A stretch of 64,000 nucleotides of DNA from Amycolatopsis arida. Its GTDB lineage: Bacteria > Actinomycetota > Actinomycetes > Mycobacteriales > Pseudonocardiaceae. Position numbers and translations under genes: made by a program. Each line of letters starts with the position of its first letter. The stretch's first letter is position 1. The notes under the pieces are model-generated. The model did no database searches. It saw nothing but the letters and a program-made list of their open reading frames with translations, and was not told the DNA's origin. Below, piece by piece: positions 24,862 through 32,082 of this stretch. Location of the stretch: the NCBI RefSeq assembly GCF_900115565.1, contig NZ_FOWW01000001.1, positions 62,001 through 126,000 on the forward strand. The letters are read 5' to 3'.

Positions 24862-25585
24862 GGAACAGCTCCAAGTCCGCCAGCGGGAACCACTCCAGGA
24901 TGCGGTCGTAGTCGCTCGGCCGGTGCTCCTTGAGCGGCTGGAGGAAGCGCAGGTCGAGCCCGTCGAACGATCGGCCGAACAGCTCGTAGTCGATCGGGAG
25001 CGGGCAGCGGTGCTCGGCGAGCATCGACCGGACGTGCCGAATGCGCCAGTCCCACACCGGACTCACCTTGAGCACGTGCTCGCGGACCGGCCCGTGCCCC
25101 TTCATCGCCGTGCGCCGATTCGGGGAATCCGCGGCGCGGATACCGTCCGCGGTGTAGGTGGTGGCCGGGTCGAGCTCGTAGACCTCGGTGCACAGCAGCC
25201 GGGAGATGTCCACGTAGTCCGGCTCGGGCAGTTGCGCAGCCTCGATGATCAGCCGCCGTTCCGGCGCCTGGAACGTCAGGTTGTTCAACCAGCGAAACAG
25301 GCTCGGGTGGGGAAGCTGCGGGATCGCGACCCCGAAGTACCGCTCGAACTCCGCCAGCGACTCGTCCACGAACTCCAGACCCGGCACGAGGTAGAGGTGG
25401 AAGGGCCGCACTTCCACGCCGGCCTCCCGCAGTGCCAGCCAGCAGGCGATGGAGTCCTTGCCTCGGCTGAACGCCAGCAGCACCGGGGCGCCCTGGCGTG
25501 CCAGCTCCGCCCGGATCTCGGCCGACGGTTGCACTCCCTCGATGACGATCGGTGCAGTCTGGTCGGCGGCAGGGTTGATCACCAT
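24848..25585 (-). CDS. PAPS reductase / PP-loop ATPase family protein
   Basis: 245 aa. The PP-loop LLAFSRGKDSIACWLAL (about 36-52) matches the SGGKDS nucleotide-binding motif with Arg in place of one Gly. The family activates a substrate with ATP, often in sulfur chemistry (PAPS reductase, DndC, tRNA thiolation). Phage members usually accompany ParB-like proteins, as in the IbrA/IbrB pair; a ParB-like gene exists at 29,093. A cysteine (LLCTEVYEL) might serve in thiol chemistry. It may modify phage DNA or tRNA, but the substrate cannot be read from sequence. Confidence 0.75.
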   Translation of the reverse strand: MVINPAADQTAPIVIEGVQPSAEIRAELARQGAPVLLAFSRGKDSIACWLALREAGVEVRPFHLYLVPGLEFVDESLAEFERYFGVAIPQLPHPSLFRWLNNLTFQAPERRLIIEAAQLPEPDYVDISRLLCTEVYELDPATTYTADGIRAADSPNRRTAMKGHGPVREHVLKVSPVWDWRIRHVRSMLAEHRCPLPIDYELFGRSFDGLDLRFLQPLKEHRPSDYDRILEWFPLADLELFRAGL

Positions 25586-25710
25586 CGGCCATCACCCCCG
25601 ACCAACGTGCCCGGATCGGTGTGGAAATGTGTCGGCACACCCCCGGGCCTGGCTGACGACCAGCTCTGACCGGCCGGGGGAGGGGTAACCCCCTGGAGGT
25701 GCCGGCTCAC
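25579..25710 (-). CDS. Possible small ORF, 43 aa
   Basis: GTG 25710 opens 43 codons (including HLQGVTPPPAGQSWSSARP) that overlap the ATG of the PP-loop gene by seven bases. The overlap suggests translational coupling, but there is only a weak Shine-Dalgarno. The rest of the 25,586-25,804 gap shows only short GC-rich inverted repeats. Confidence 0.35.
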   Translation of the reverse strand: MSRHLQGVTPPPAGQSWSSARPGGVPTHFHTDPGTLVGGDGRW

Positions 25711-25804
25711 ATGCCCAGCGGCCGGCACTGGACGGGGCTCGGTGACCGAGCGGCGGCCGGCTGGCCGGTCCGGCTCGGGCTCGGCCGGCGCGGCGGTGTC
25801 AGGC

Positions 25805-26200
25805 TCACCGGCTACCACCTCGGGTGGTTGGGTCCCGAGCGGTGTGCCGGTTGTGGCACCACTGGCACAACCCTCGGCCATGCTCGGGTCGGTTCGGGTC
25901 GAGTCCCTGTCGAGCCAACTTCCGGCGAGGGATCGGCCAGTGATCGGCCACAGTGGAAGCTTGCCCACAGGGTCGACCGGGATGGGTCGGACAGCGGGTG
26001 TCCGGGCACCGGCACACCGGGTCACGGGTGAGCACAGCGGTACGGAAGGCACGGTGTCCGGCTGACCGGTATGCCTGCTGTGCTGGGTCGAGCCTACGGC
26101 GGGTAGCTGTCTCCTGTGCATGCTCGGCACAGCGACCACCCCGGCAGGATGGTTCCCCACACCCGGGCATGGTGCACGGTGCCGAGGCACGGTACGGCAT
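25805..26200 (-). CDS. HNH endonuclease
   Basis: 131 aa from ATG 26200 (GGGGG upstream). It has an N-terminal Cys pair (CTMPGCGE), then DPVCRC, ASTVADHWPIP (HNH His region) and HGRGLCQWCHNRHTA at the C-terminus. HNH proteins beside the terminase genes assist packaging-site cleavage in many siphoviruses. It is first of the packaging block and thus marks the cos end of the genome. Confidence 0.85.
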   Translation of the reverse strand: MPYRASAPCTMPGCGEPSCRGGRCAEHAQETATRRRLDPAQQAYRSAGHRAFRTAVLTRDPVCRCPDTRCPTHPGRPCGQASTVADHWPIPRRKLARQGLDPNRPEHGRGLCQWCHNRHTARDPTTRGGSR

Positions 26201-26281
26201 GGCCAACCCCCTACCGGCCCCACAGGGCAGCCACGAAGCCACACGACACCGGGCACACAGGGACCCGGTGCCTGGAACGGG

Positions 26282-26313
26282 CAGGGCCCCCTGCCGAGCG
26301 GCAGGGGGCCCTG
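26282..26313. terminator. Terminator of the DUF932 gene
   Basis: Perfect 13-bp arms (26282-26294, 26301-26313) with a 6-nt loop, 12 bp beyond the DUF932 stop in the leftward direction. It separates this gene from the HNH/terminase operon. Confidence 0.8.
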
Positions 26314-26324
26314 TGGGTGCGGAC

Positions 26325-27455
26325 TCACTGGGCAGCCACGAAGTCGAGCGACTTGGCAAAAGCCCTGTGCTTCAAGTCATTGTACTGACCGGAGAAACTC
26401 CGATCGGCCCGAGCGGTAGCCACCTCATCCGGGGTCCGGTCACCGGTCACCGGCACCAGCCAATCCAGGTACTCAGTCAGCGAGTTGTATCCGGCCCACA
26501 CGGTGCCCCGGATGTTCTCCTGGGTGTCGGCCGACTTGAACAGGGCAGTCAGGGTCTCCCACTGCTCCTCCTCCGGTTTCCTCCAGCCTTCGGACGGCTT
26601 GGTGAACTTCTCAGGCCACACAGCCTTGATCAAATCACCGAACTGGTCGGTGTTCATCTTGGTGTTGATCATGCTCTCAGCCTCGGCCTGGAATACCTCA
26701 ACCCAGTCAAAGTTGATCTTGAGTGCCTCTCGGGCTTCCTGGATCTTGCCAGTAAGTCCCTTGCTGTGCCGGAAGGTGTACTCACTCCGGAAGTTCCGGA
26801 GAGCAGCCCTTTCGGTGTTGGCACACACCACCCGGACCGGGGTGGTGACGGCCCGGAGTTTGCCCTGTCCTGAGTAGTTGTTGAACCCTGCCAGGTACAG
26901 TCCGATCTCATCGGTGCCACCGATCTTGATCGACTCCGGGAGCTGCATGGTCAAGAAGATGTCCCGACCGCCCCGGAGCGATCCCCCGGTGTCGAATACG
27001 GCACCGGAAGTGTCCACAATGGCCTGCATGAACTCTGCGAACTCTTCGGGCTGAATGATCGGGTACTCACCGGAGACGATACCCAGCGGTTGCAGCTCAC
27101 CGGACACGGGCACGGTGCGATAGGTGCTGTACCAGCCAGGAACTTCCAAGAGGGTTGCGGTGTCCTCCGGGGTGACATGTTGCCCTTCCGGACGGTCGAC
27201 TTCCTTCGGAACGGGGCACTTCTGTGTGTGCTTGGCACCCTCGGCCCTACGGCACTCCGGGCACCGGCCGGAGGGGACGACAGCGGTAAGGCCAAGGGAC
27301 TTCTGGATGTTCCAGCCGGAAAGCTGGGCCAAGTCCAGCACTTCCTGAGCGGTCATCGGACCGGGCACCACGGTCCCCAGTCGGTGCCAAGCGGGCTCCC
27401 GGGCGGCAGCGAAAGCGGTACTGCCATCGGCCAGTTTCTCAAGCTCATGGGGCAT
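26325..27455 (-). CDS. DUF932 phage/plasmid-like protein
   Basis: 376 aa, TIGR03299/DUF932 type: PAWHRLGTVVPGPMTAQEVL at the start, central DIFLTMQLPESIKIGG and VVCANTERAAL. A probable zinc insertion (GRCPECRRAEGAKHTQKCP, about 62-80) interrupts the N-terminal part. The family is frequent in phages and plasmids and thought to act in replication or as a decoy/regulatory factor; its biochemical role is not established. It is transcribed alone from a promoter whose -35 (TGGACA) lies inside a GGAC-N4-GTCC palindrome. Confidence 0.85.
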   Translation of the reverse strand: MPHELEKLADGSTAFAAAREPAWHRLGTVVPGPMTAQEVLDLAQLSGWNIQKSLGLTAVVPSGRCPECRRAEGAKHTQKCPVPKEVDRPEGQHVTPEDTATLLEVPGWYSTYRTVPVSGELQPLGIVSGEYPIIQPEEFAEFMQAIVDTSGAVFDTGGSLRGGRDIFLTMQLPESIKIGGTDEIGLYLAGFNNYSGQGKLRAVTTPVRVVCANTERAALRNFRSEYTFRHSKGLTGKIQEAREALKINFDWVEVFQAEAESMINTKMNTDQFGDLIKAVWPEKFTKPSEGWRKPEEEQWETLTALFKSADTQENIRGTVWAGYNSLTEYLDWLVPVTGDRTPDEVATARADRSFSGQYNDLKHRAFAKSLDFVAAQ

Positions 27456-27481
27456 TTGCGGGTCTCCCTGGTTGTGGTTGC

Positions 27482-27494
27482 TGTCTTGCTGACA
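27482..27494 (-). repeat. Start-associated inverted repeat, copy 1
   Basis: TGTC-AGCAA-GACA on the minus strand, 26 bases before the DUF932 start and followed by AGGGAGAC. The same leader motif occurs before the + strand genes at 27,625 and 29,618. Confidence 0.6.
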
Positions 27495-27515
27495 CCCACA
27501 ACACTACAGGATATC

Positions 27516-27567
27516 GGACTATTGTCCAGTGACTGTGATACAGATCACTTTTGATGGACTTATGTCC
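27516..27567. promoter_or_regulatory. Divergent operator region with two GGAC-N4-GTCC palindromes
   Basis: GGACTATTGTCC (27516-27527) and GGACTTATGTCC (27556-27567) lie exactly 40 bp apart. Between them is the imperfect palindrome AGTGA-CTGTGATACAG-A-TCACT (27528-27549). On the minus strand TGGACA followed after 16 bp by TAGTGT forms a promoter for DUF932, with the -35 inside the first palindrome. The second palindrome lies over the likely -35 of the + strand operon. A dimeric repressor binding both sites could control both operons. Confidence 0.6.
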
Positions 27568-27589
27568 AACCAGGGCTGAATTCTTGACT

Positions 27590-27602
27590 TGTCAGCGAGA
27601 CA
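27590..27602 (+). repeat. Start-associated inverted repeat, copy 2
   Basis: TGTC-AGCGA-GACA followed by GGCAGGGAGACA, 22 bases before the ATG at 27,625. Same architecture as copies 1 and 3. Confidence 0.6.
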
Positions 27603-27624
27603 GCAAGGCAGGGAGACAACTTCG

Positions 27625-28080
27625 ATGGAATTAGGCGAACCGGTCGGCCGATCGGTGAAACCGGAGCTATCCTCTGATCGGTCCTCTGCGGATGCGATCT
27701 TGGGTGACGTGTACCGACCGTACCGGCGAATGGACCTGCGGACCGGCGGCGAGTTGATCTCAGACTTTGTCGCCGCATGGCGTGAATCCGACGACCTGGA
27801 CATGTGGGTCTTCGGGAAGCGCTGGGCACTCCGCAAGCTCTCCGAGGAGGGCTGCACGATCGTCGTTACGCGCGTCGATCGACCAGTCGAGATCCTGGAA
27901 TGGCAGCTCGCGCCGGAAGGTCGGCCCGACCGTTACAGCGTCCGCGCGTGGCACGAGATGGTGCGGGCCAGGTTCCTTGACCAGCCGCAGGAGCGCCGCG
28001 AAACCGACCCGGGCGGTCGAATCTCGATCCGCGAGCTCTCCACCAGTGCAATCGCGCACCTACCCAAGGGAGAAGACTGA
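27625..28080 (+). CDS. Early phage protein, unknown
   Basis: 151 aa, acidic. It opens a + strand operon of six overlapping genes, with AGGGAGA upstream of the ATG. The core has ADAILGDVYRPYRRMDLRTG and SDDLDMWVFGKRWALRKLS. No motif is recognised. Start and stop overlaps through the operon suggest one polycistronic early transcript. Confidence 0.6.
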   Translation: MELGEPVGRSVKPELSSDRSSADAILGDVYRPYRRMDLRTGGELISDFVAAWRESDDLDMWVFGKRWALRKLSEEGCTIVVTRVDRPVEILEWQLAPEGRPDRYSVRAWHEMVRARFLDQPQERRETDPGGRISIRELSTSAIAHLPKGED

Positions 28081-28244
28081 TGGCTCTCACCAAGAAGAAC
28101 CGGTGCGCGGGCTCGTTCATGCCTGCCAAGGGGTACTACGTGTTCGGCCACACGATTCGGGGTCTGTGCTGTGTGTGCGGGGGACGCGTGAGGATGGTCA
28201 GCCGCGACGACAAGGTTGCCGCGCACTTCCCCCGGGAGCCGTGA
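28080..28244 (+). CDS. Small Cys-rich phage protein, 54 aa
   Basis: Overlaps the previous stop by one base and the next ATG by one base. It contains RGLCCVCGGRVRMVSRDDKV, a CxxC knuckle with basic flank, and an upstream Cys/His that could complete a zinc site. Probably a small zinc-ribbon protein of early infection. Confidence 0.6.
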   Translation: MALTKKNRCAGSFMPAKGYYVFGHTIRGLCCVCGGRVRMVSRDDKVAAHFPREP

Positions 28245-28429
28245 TGGCTCCGGTCCGATTTGACGGCGTGGTGGTGTTCGCCGACGGGCGGACCCACCTC
28301 GTGCGCATCACCCCGACGTCCTGCTTCCAGTGGGGCGCCACCCAAGACCAACTTGGCGACGTCGCGGACGCCCTCCGGGCGATGTCTGCGGCGCTCGCCG
28401 CCACCCTCAAGACCAAGGACGACCGATGA
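28244..28429 (+). CDS. Small phage protein, 61 aa
   Basis: ATG 28244 shares a base with the previous TGA. A beta-rich start (VRFDGVVVFADGRTHLVRIT) is followed by an amphipathic helix (DVADALRAMSAALAATLK). Function unknown. It overlaps the next ORF by ATGA. Confidence 0.6.
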   Translation: MAPVRFDGVVVFADGRTHLVRITPTSCFQWGATQDQLGDVADALRAMSAALAATLKTKDDR

Positions 28430-28662
28430 GCGAACTTGTGGACCCGCAGGAGATCCGCCGGAAGATCGCCGCACTGTTCGGCGGCCGTGCGATCGAGCTA
28501 GCCGGCAAGGAGAACCCGCGTTCGGGGGTGGACTACACCGAACCGGAGGTCGTCGCGCTCGCCGACACGACGGCCGCTGATCTGGTCGAGGACTGGAACG
28601 AGGGCGACGGCACGGTGGCCGCCCTGCTGTTCGAGATCGCCGACGAGGAGGGCTGGTCGTGA
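28426..28662 (+). CDS. Small acidic phage protein, 78 aa
   Basis: ATGA overlap at the start and GTGA overlap at the end. It is helix-rich and acidic (EIRRKIAALFGGRAIELAGK, then TAADLVEDWNEGDGTVAALL). No family recognised. Confidence 0.55.
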   Translation: MSELVDPQEIRRKIAALFGGRAIELAGKENPRSGVDYTEPEVVALADTTAADLVEDWNEGDGTVAALLFEIADEEGWS

Positions 28663-29096
28663 GCAAGCACATCATCTGCAAGGTCTGCGATCGCGCCCTC
28701 AATCGCTACGTGGACGACGACGGCGTGACCTACATCCACACCTTCAACGACCCGACGAACCACGAGCCGGTGCCCGTCGAGGCCCCGCCGGACTGGCGGG
28801 GCCGGTGCGACTTCTGCTCCGCGGAGAAGCCGGAGTTCCTGCTGCCCGCTCGGGACTTCCGCGTGCCGCACCACGACAACGAGATGAGCATCGGCGACTG
28901 GGCGGCGTGCGCGTTCTGCGCCATGTTGATCGACTCGAACCGGTGGAACGAGCTGGCCCGCCGGGCGGCGGCCGGACACGAGAAGCTGCATGGCGTCCCG
29001 CCGGACGAACTGCGGATCACCTTTGTCCGGGCGCTCTACGGCGAGCTGCGCAAGCACATCAGCGGCTCACTGCGGCCGATCGGAGGTGAGCAGTGA
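28659..29096 (+). CDS. Zinc-ribbon phage protein
   Basis: 145 aa from GTG 28659. There are three CxxC knuckles: ICKVCDR (residues about 6-12), CDFC (about 50) and CAFC (about 85), enough for one or two zinc sites. The C-terminus is helical and basic. It may bind nucleic acid or a host protein; function unknown. Overlaps the ParB-like gene by GTGA. Confidence 0.6.
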   Translation: MSKHIICKVCDRALNRYVDDDGVTYIHTFNDPTNHEPVPVEAPPDWRGRCDFCSAEKPEFLLPARDFRVPHHDNEMSIGDWAACAFCAMLIDSNRWNELARRAAAGHEKLHGVPPDELRITFVRALYGELRKHISGSLRPIGGEQ

Positions 29097-29512
29097 GGAG
29101 GCACCCACCGACGCATCGGAGCTGCCAGACCTTCCGGTTCGCGGCCTGGCAGTGGTGCCTCGATACCGCTGAGGAGCTGATCCGCGCCGACGGGGAGGCT
29201 GCCGCGACCTTCTATCCCAAGGGCGGCATCACGACCCTGGATCCGCTTCTCCCGCTGGAGCCGGCTCGGCCGGGCTTCATGCGGCTGATCGTGATCGAGA
29301 TCGATCACGACTACGCGATGACACAGACCAATCTGGCCAAGCCGATCATCGTCGCGCCGGTCGCGCCCGAGAAGGGCGACAACGGCGTGATCGTGATCGA
29401 CGGATGGCACCGGGTCTACCGGGCGCGTAAGGAGGGTCGGGAGCACCTGCCGACCTACCTGCTCACGCCGTACGCGGAGAAGGCATCCCGCATCCCGGTC
29501 TTCATCGGGTAG
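29093..29512 (+). CDS. ParB/Srx-like nuclease-fold protein
   Basis: 139 aa from GTG 29093. The C-terminal half has NLAKPIIVAPV and VIVIDGWHRVYRARKEG, the substrate-binding signature of the ParB N-terminal (ParB/sulfiredoxin) fold, where DG-H/N-R residues bind nucleotide. No DNA-binding helix-turn-helix follows, so it is not a partition protein. In phages such proteins go with PAPS-reductase-like proteins, and one is present at 24,848 here. Confidence 0.65.
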   Translation: MRRHPPTHRSCQTFRFAAWQWCLDTAEELIRADGEAAATFYPKGGITTLDPLLPLEPARPGFMRLIVIEIDHDYAMTQTNLAKPIIVAPVAPEKGDNGVIVIDGWHRVYRARKEGREHLPTYLLTPYAEKASRIPVFIG

Positions 29513-29536
29513 GACGTGGGCACCCCCGTAACAGGC

Positions 29537-29569
29537 GATAGCGCCGGTCGCGACGCGGCCGGCGCTATC
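29537..29569 (+). terminator. Terminator of the 27.6-29.5 kb operon
   Basis: Perfect 11-bp arms (29537-29547, 29559-29569) around an 11-nt loop, 24 bp after the ParB-like stop and followed by TGTCTTCCT. Confidence 0.75.
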
Positions 29570-29588
29570 GTGTCTTCCTGCAACCTCG

Positions 29589-29601
29589 TGTCAGCAAGAC
29601 A
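29589..29601 (+). repeat. Start-associated inverted repeat, copy 3
   Basis: TGTC-AGCAA-GACA, then GCAGGGAGACAC, 16 bases before the ATG at 29,618 and just after a terminator. It is therefore part of a new promoter/leader. Confidence 0.6.
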
Positions 29602-29617
29602 GCAGGGAGACACCCGG

Positions 29618-30019
29618 ATGGTACGCGACCCACTGATCCCTCGGCTGGTTTCGGTCCCCGAGGCCGCCGAGATTTTGGGGCTCAGGCGCTCGCGCGTACA
29701 CCAGCTTGTGACCGAGGGCAAGCTGCCGGGGGCGTGGTCAGGCAACACGATCGTGCTCGCCGAGGAGACCGTGCTCCGGTACAAGGCGGGCGAGCGGTTC
29801 GGCTTCCCGTCGGTCCTGGCGATCTTCCGCTACAACGAGGACGCCGACGGGTGGGTGGCCGTTGACCGGCGGGCGGTGGCGCCGGACTACGAACTGCCGG
29901 ACCGCTTCGGCTTGGAGGACATCGGCGGCAACGAGGGCGAGTTGTACCGGGTCGAGCTGCTGGACAACCAGGGCAAGACCCTGGCCGTCAAGACCGTGGA
30001 TGTCGAGGCGGCGAGCTGA
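29618..30019 (+). CDS. Helix-turn-helix protein (excisionase/MerR-like N-terminus)
   Basis: 133 aa. Residues about 10-45 (VSVPEAAEILGLRRSRVHQL, VTEGKLPGAW) form a winged helix of the excisionase/AlpA class. The rest is an acidic alpha/beta domain. It has its own leader repeat after a terminator, so it is separately controlled. It may be the phage excisionase or a regulator of early genes; the long C-terminal domain is unusual for a simple Xis. Confidence 0.65.
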   Translation: MVRDPLIPRLVSVPEAAEILGLRRSRVHQLVTEGKLPGAWSGNTIVLAEETVLRYKAGERFGFPSVLAIFRYNEDADGWVAVDRRAVAPDYELPDRFGLEDIGGNEGELYRVELLDNQGKTLAVKTVDVEAAS

Positions 30020-30429
30020 TGGGCGCAATCCAGGAGATGCCGCCGGAGGCGGGTTCGTGGCAGGTCGAGATCCGGCGTGAGAGCTTCTACCTGCATCGGG
30101 GTGAGGCCGACGACCTGGGCGCATACCCAGGTATCGGATTCTCCTGCCCCGAACACGCACTGCCCAGTCTCGTCGCCTCGTTGAAGCTGGTCGCGGGCAC
30201 CCGGGCCTACCAGGAGAACCAGCGCCGGCCGAGCGGCTCCTGCGCGATCACGCTCGACTCCGGTCGAGCATGCCTGCACATCCCGGTGATCACCTACGGC
30301 GCGCACCGCGAGGGGCAGTGGCAGAGGGCATCCGTGGTGGAGATCCGCTACGGCGAGGTCCCAACCCTGCTGGAAAGGTTGGAAAGCCTGCTAGACGGGA
30401 CTTACGGGAGGGGGGTCCGGGGGCTGTAG
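30019..30429 (+). CDS. Phage protein, unknown, 136 aa
   Basis: Starts on the last base of the previous stop (TGATG). It is beta-rich in the middle (SCAITLDSGRACLHIPVITY) with a C-terminal helix (VPTLLERLESLLDGTYG). It is the last gene of the rightward early unit and converges with the 30,488 gene after 58 bp. No motif recognised. Confidence 0.55.
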   Translation: MGAIQEMPPEAGSWQVEIRRESFYLHRGEADDLGAYPGIGFSCPEHALPSLVASLKLVAGTRAYQENQRRPSGSCAITLDSGRACLHIPVITYGAHREGQWQRASVVEIRYGEVPTLLERLESLLDGTYGRGVRGL

Positions 30430-30487
30430 CCACACTGCCGGACGGTGATGTCACCGATCTTGCACGCGTGCTGGCCGGTTCGCAAGG

Positions 30488-31309
30488 TCACCGGGTGTGT
30501 CGGGGCTTACTCACGTGCGCCAGCGCGAGGTCGCGCACGGTGCCGAAGCGGTAGACGGGCCGTCCGCGTCCGTCGGTGCCGTGCGGGACGATCCGGCCCC
30601 GGCTGACCCAGGAGTCCCAGGTTCCGCGTGGGATCGTCTTGTCGAGCAGCAACCGTGCCCAGCCCAGGGCCACGGTGGCGGTGACCCGGAGGCCGGCCGC
30701 GTAGTCGATCATCCAGTTCCGCCGCTCGGTCACGTCGTGCTCGGTGCCGCAGGTGCCGCACTGCACCCGGTTCGCGCCGGGGTGGGCGTAGAGGTGATCG
30801 GGACACCTCTCGCCCTCGATCGGTGCGTCGCACGGGCCGGCGTAGATCCGGTCCGGTGGGCGGTCGATGACCCGGCGGACCCGAGCGACGACGTGGGTGA
30901 TCTCGTCGTGGAGCTCGTCGGCTGCCGGGTGCAGTGCGAGCAGTCCGGGGAGGCCGACCAGCCAGGCGGCCGCGGCCGCGGTGGACCCGGCCGGCGGGAG
31001 CAGGTGCGGATTGCACGCGTGCACCTCACGCGCCCAGGTCGTGATCGTGTTCGCCAACACCCAGCTCGTCTCGCTGGCTGCCTCGTGGTAGGGCATCGGG
31101 CGGGCTGCCGCCTGTCCGACCACCCCGGGTCCGGGCGAGGTGGTGTGCTGGCGGGACAGGGTGGTGTTCAGCTCGGCGAGCAGGCCCGGCCCGCCAGCGC
31201 CGTCGGTGAGCAGCGCGCGGAGCGCAGCGACGAGTTCCCCGAGACAAGCCGCGCACAGCATGTCGCCGGTGGGCTTGCCGCAGCCGGTGACGCAGGGGCG
31301 TTCAGCCAC
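30488..31309 (-). CDS. Zinc-finger / HTH phage protein
   Basis: 273 aa from GTG 31309. The N-terminus has ERPCVTGCGKPTGDMLCAAC, a four-Cys zinc site. The middle has CPDHLYAHPGANRVQCGTCG, a second Cys pair. The C-terminus (KTIPRGTWDSWVSRGRIVPHG) is a helix-turn-helix of the kind that reads DNA. It is the last gene of the leftward early operon. A transcription-control role is plausible. Confidence 0.6.
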   Translation of the reverse strand: MAERPCVTGCGKPTGDMLCAACLGELVAALRALLTDGAGGPGLLAELNTTLSRQHTTSPGPGVVGQAAARPMPYHEAASETSWVLANTITTWAREVHACNPHLLPPAGSTAAAAAWLVGLPGLLALHPAADELHDEITHVVARVRRVIDRPPDRIYAGPCDAPIEGERCPDHLYAHPGANRVQCGTCGTEHDVTERRNWMIDYAAGLRVTATVALGWARLLLDKTIPRGTWDSWVSRGRIVPHGTDGRGRPVYRFGTVRDLALAHVSKPRHTR

Positions 31310-31475
31310 GGGGACCACCGCTTTCGGTGGCCGACCACACGGCGGCGGCGAGCAGTGCGGCCACACCGACCACCAGCCACTTCCAGTCGCCGGTCCACAC
31401 GCTGGCGACGACGGACGCCAGCAGCAGCGTGAACCCGACCGCTCCCGTTCGGGGCAGGGCTGCTCGCGGGTTCAC
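31302..31475 (-). CDS. Small two-TM protein, 57 aa
   Basis: GTG start in a GTGA overlap with the 34-aa ORF before it. Two hydrophobic helices (TGAVGFTLLLASVVASVW and WLVVGVAALLAAAVW) nearly fill the protein. It overlaps the next gene by eight bases. Possibly a membrane inhibitor or toxin-like peptide. Confidence 0.55.
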   Translation of the reverse strand: MNPRAALPRTGAVGFTLLLASVVASVWTGDWKWLVVGVAALLAAAVWSATESGGPRG

Positions 31476-31576
31476 GCGACCACCAGCCAGAGCACGACGA
31501 GCAGCGCCAGACAGACCAGACAGACCGCGACGTAGAGCGCTTCGGGCCAGGACGAGGGAGGCTGGCGGTGGTTCAC
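31472..31576 (-). CDS. Small single-TM peptide, 34 aa
   Basis: GTGA overlaps at both ends tie it to its neighbours. After a short polar start, residues 13-34 (LYVAVCLVCLALLVVLWLVV) form one membrane helix with two Cys. Coupled translation makes expression likely. Function unknown. Confidence 0.55.
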   Translation of the reverse strand: MNHRQPPSSWPEALYVAVCLVCLALLVVLWLVVA

Positions 31577-32082
31577 GCCACCTCCCCATAGCCGGCCGCG
31601 CGTAGCAGCGGCACCAGGTCGGCCAGCTCCATCCGCACCGGTACGGACAGCTCGGGACCGGACACCCGCAGGACTTCCGGGTCGCGGGCGGCCTCGATCA
31701 GCGCGGCGAGGTCCCCAGCGGGCAACCAGGCCCACCACGTGCCCGGGTCGGCCCGGCGCTCGCGGCGCTGGACGAGGATGCCGTAGTCCGCACCAGCGGC
31801 GACTGCCTGCTGTGCGGTTTCGTCGAGCACGGTGGCTATCTCCCTGGAGGAGAGCGGGTTGCGCGCCTTGACCTGCCACACCAGGCCGGGGGTGCCTCGA
31901 ATGTCGCCGAGGTCGGCGCTGGTCCGATCGACGCTGCGCCAGCCGTTGTCAGGCTTGCGCTCGGCGGCCGGCCAGCCGTGCACCCGCAGGTAGCGGCTGA
32001 CGTCCCGCTCGGCGCGGATGCCCTTGGCGCGGTTGGCGCGGCCGATCTCGGCGGGGCTGCGGAGCGTGGTTCGGCTGGCTAC
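31573..32082 (-). CDS. PD-(D/E)XK nuclease, resolvase-like
   Basis: 169 aa. AERDVSRYLRVHGWP, then SADLGDIRGT and LVWQVKARNPLSS give the E...D-X-Q-X-K pattern of PD-(D/E)XK Holliday-junction-type nucleases. It probably processes junctions made by the YqaJ/RecT system. No ATG/GTG/TTG lies near the conserved N-terminus. AGGAGG is placed eight bases before GTA 32082, and GTAG overlaps the upstream stop exactly as GTGA does at nearby junctions, so GTA is the likely start. Confidence 0.7.
   Translation of the reverse strand, partial: VASRTTLRSPAEIGRANRAKGIRAERDVSRYLRVHGWPAAERKPDNGWRSVDRTSADLGDIRGTPGLVWQVKARNPLSSREIATVLDETAQQAVAAGADYGILVQRRERRADPGTWWAWLPAGDLAALIEAARDPEVLRVSGPELSVPVRMELADLVPLLRAAGYGEVA

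Noticed and set aside
26225-26343. 14-bp direct repeat GGGCAGCCACGAAG at 26,225-26,238 and 26,330-26,343
   Set aside because: One copy lies in the DUF932 coding end and the other upstream of HNH; too short to argue for a duplication or att site.
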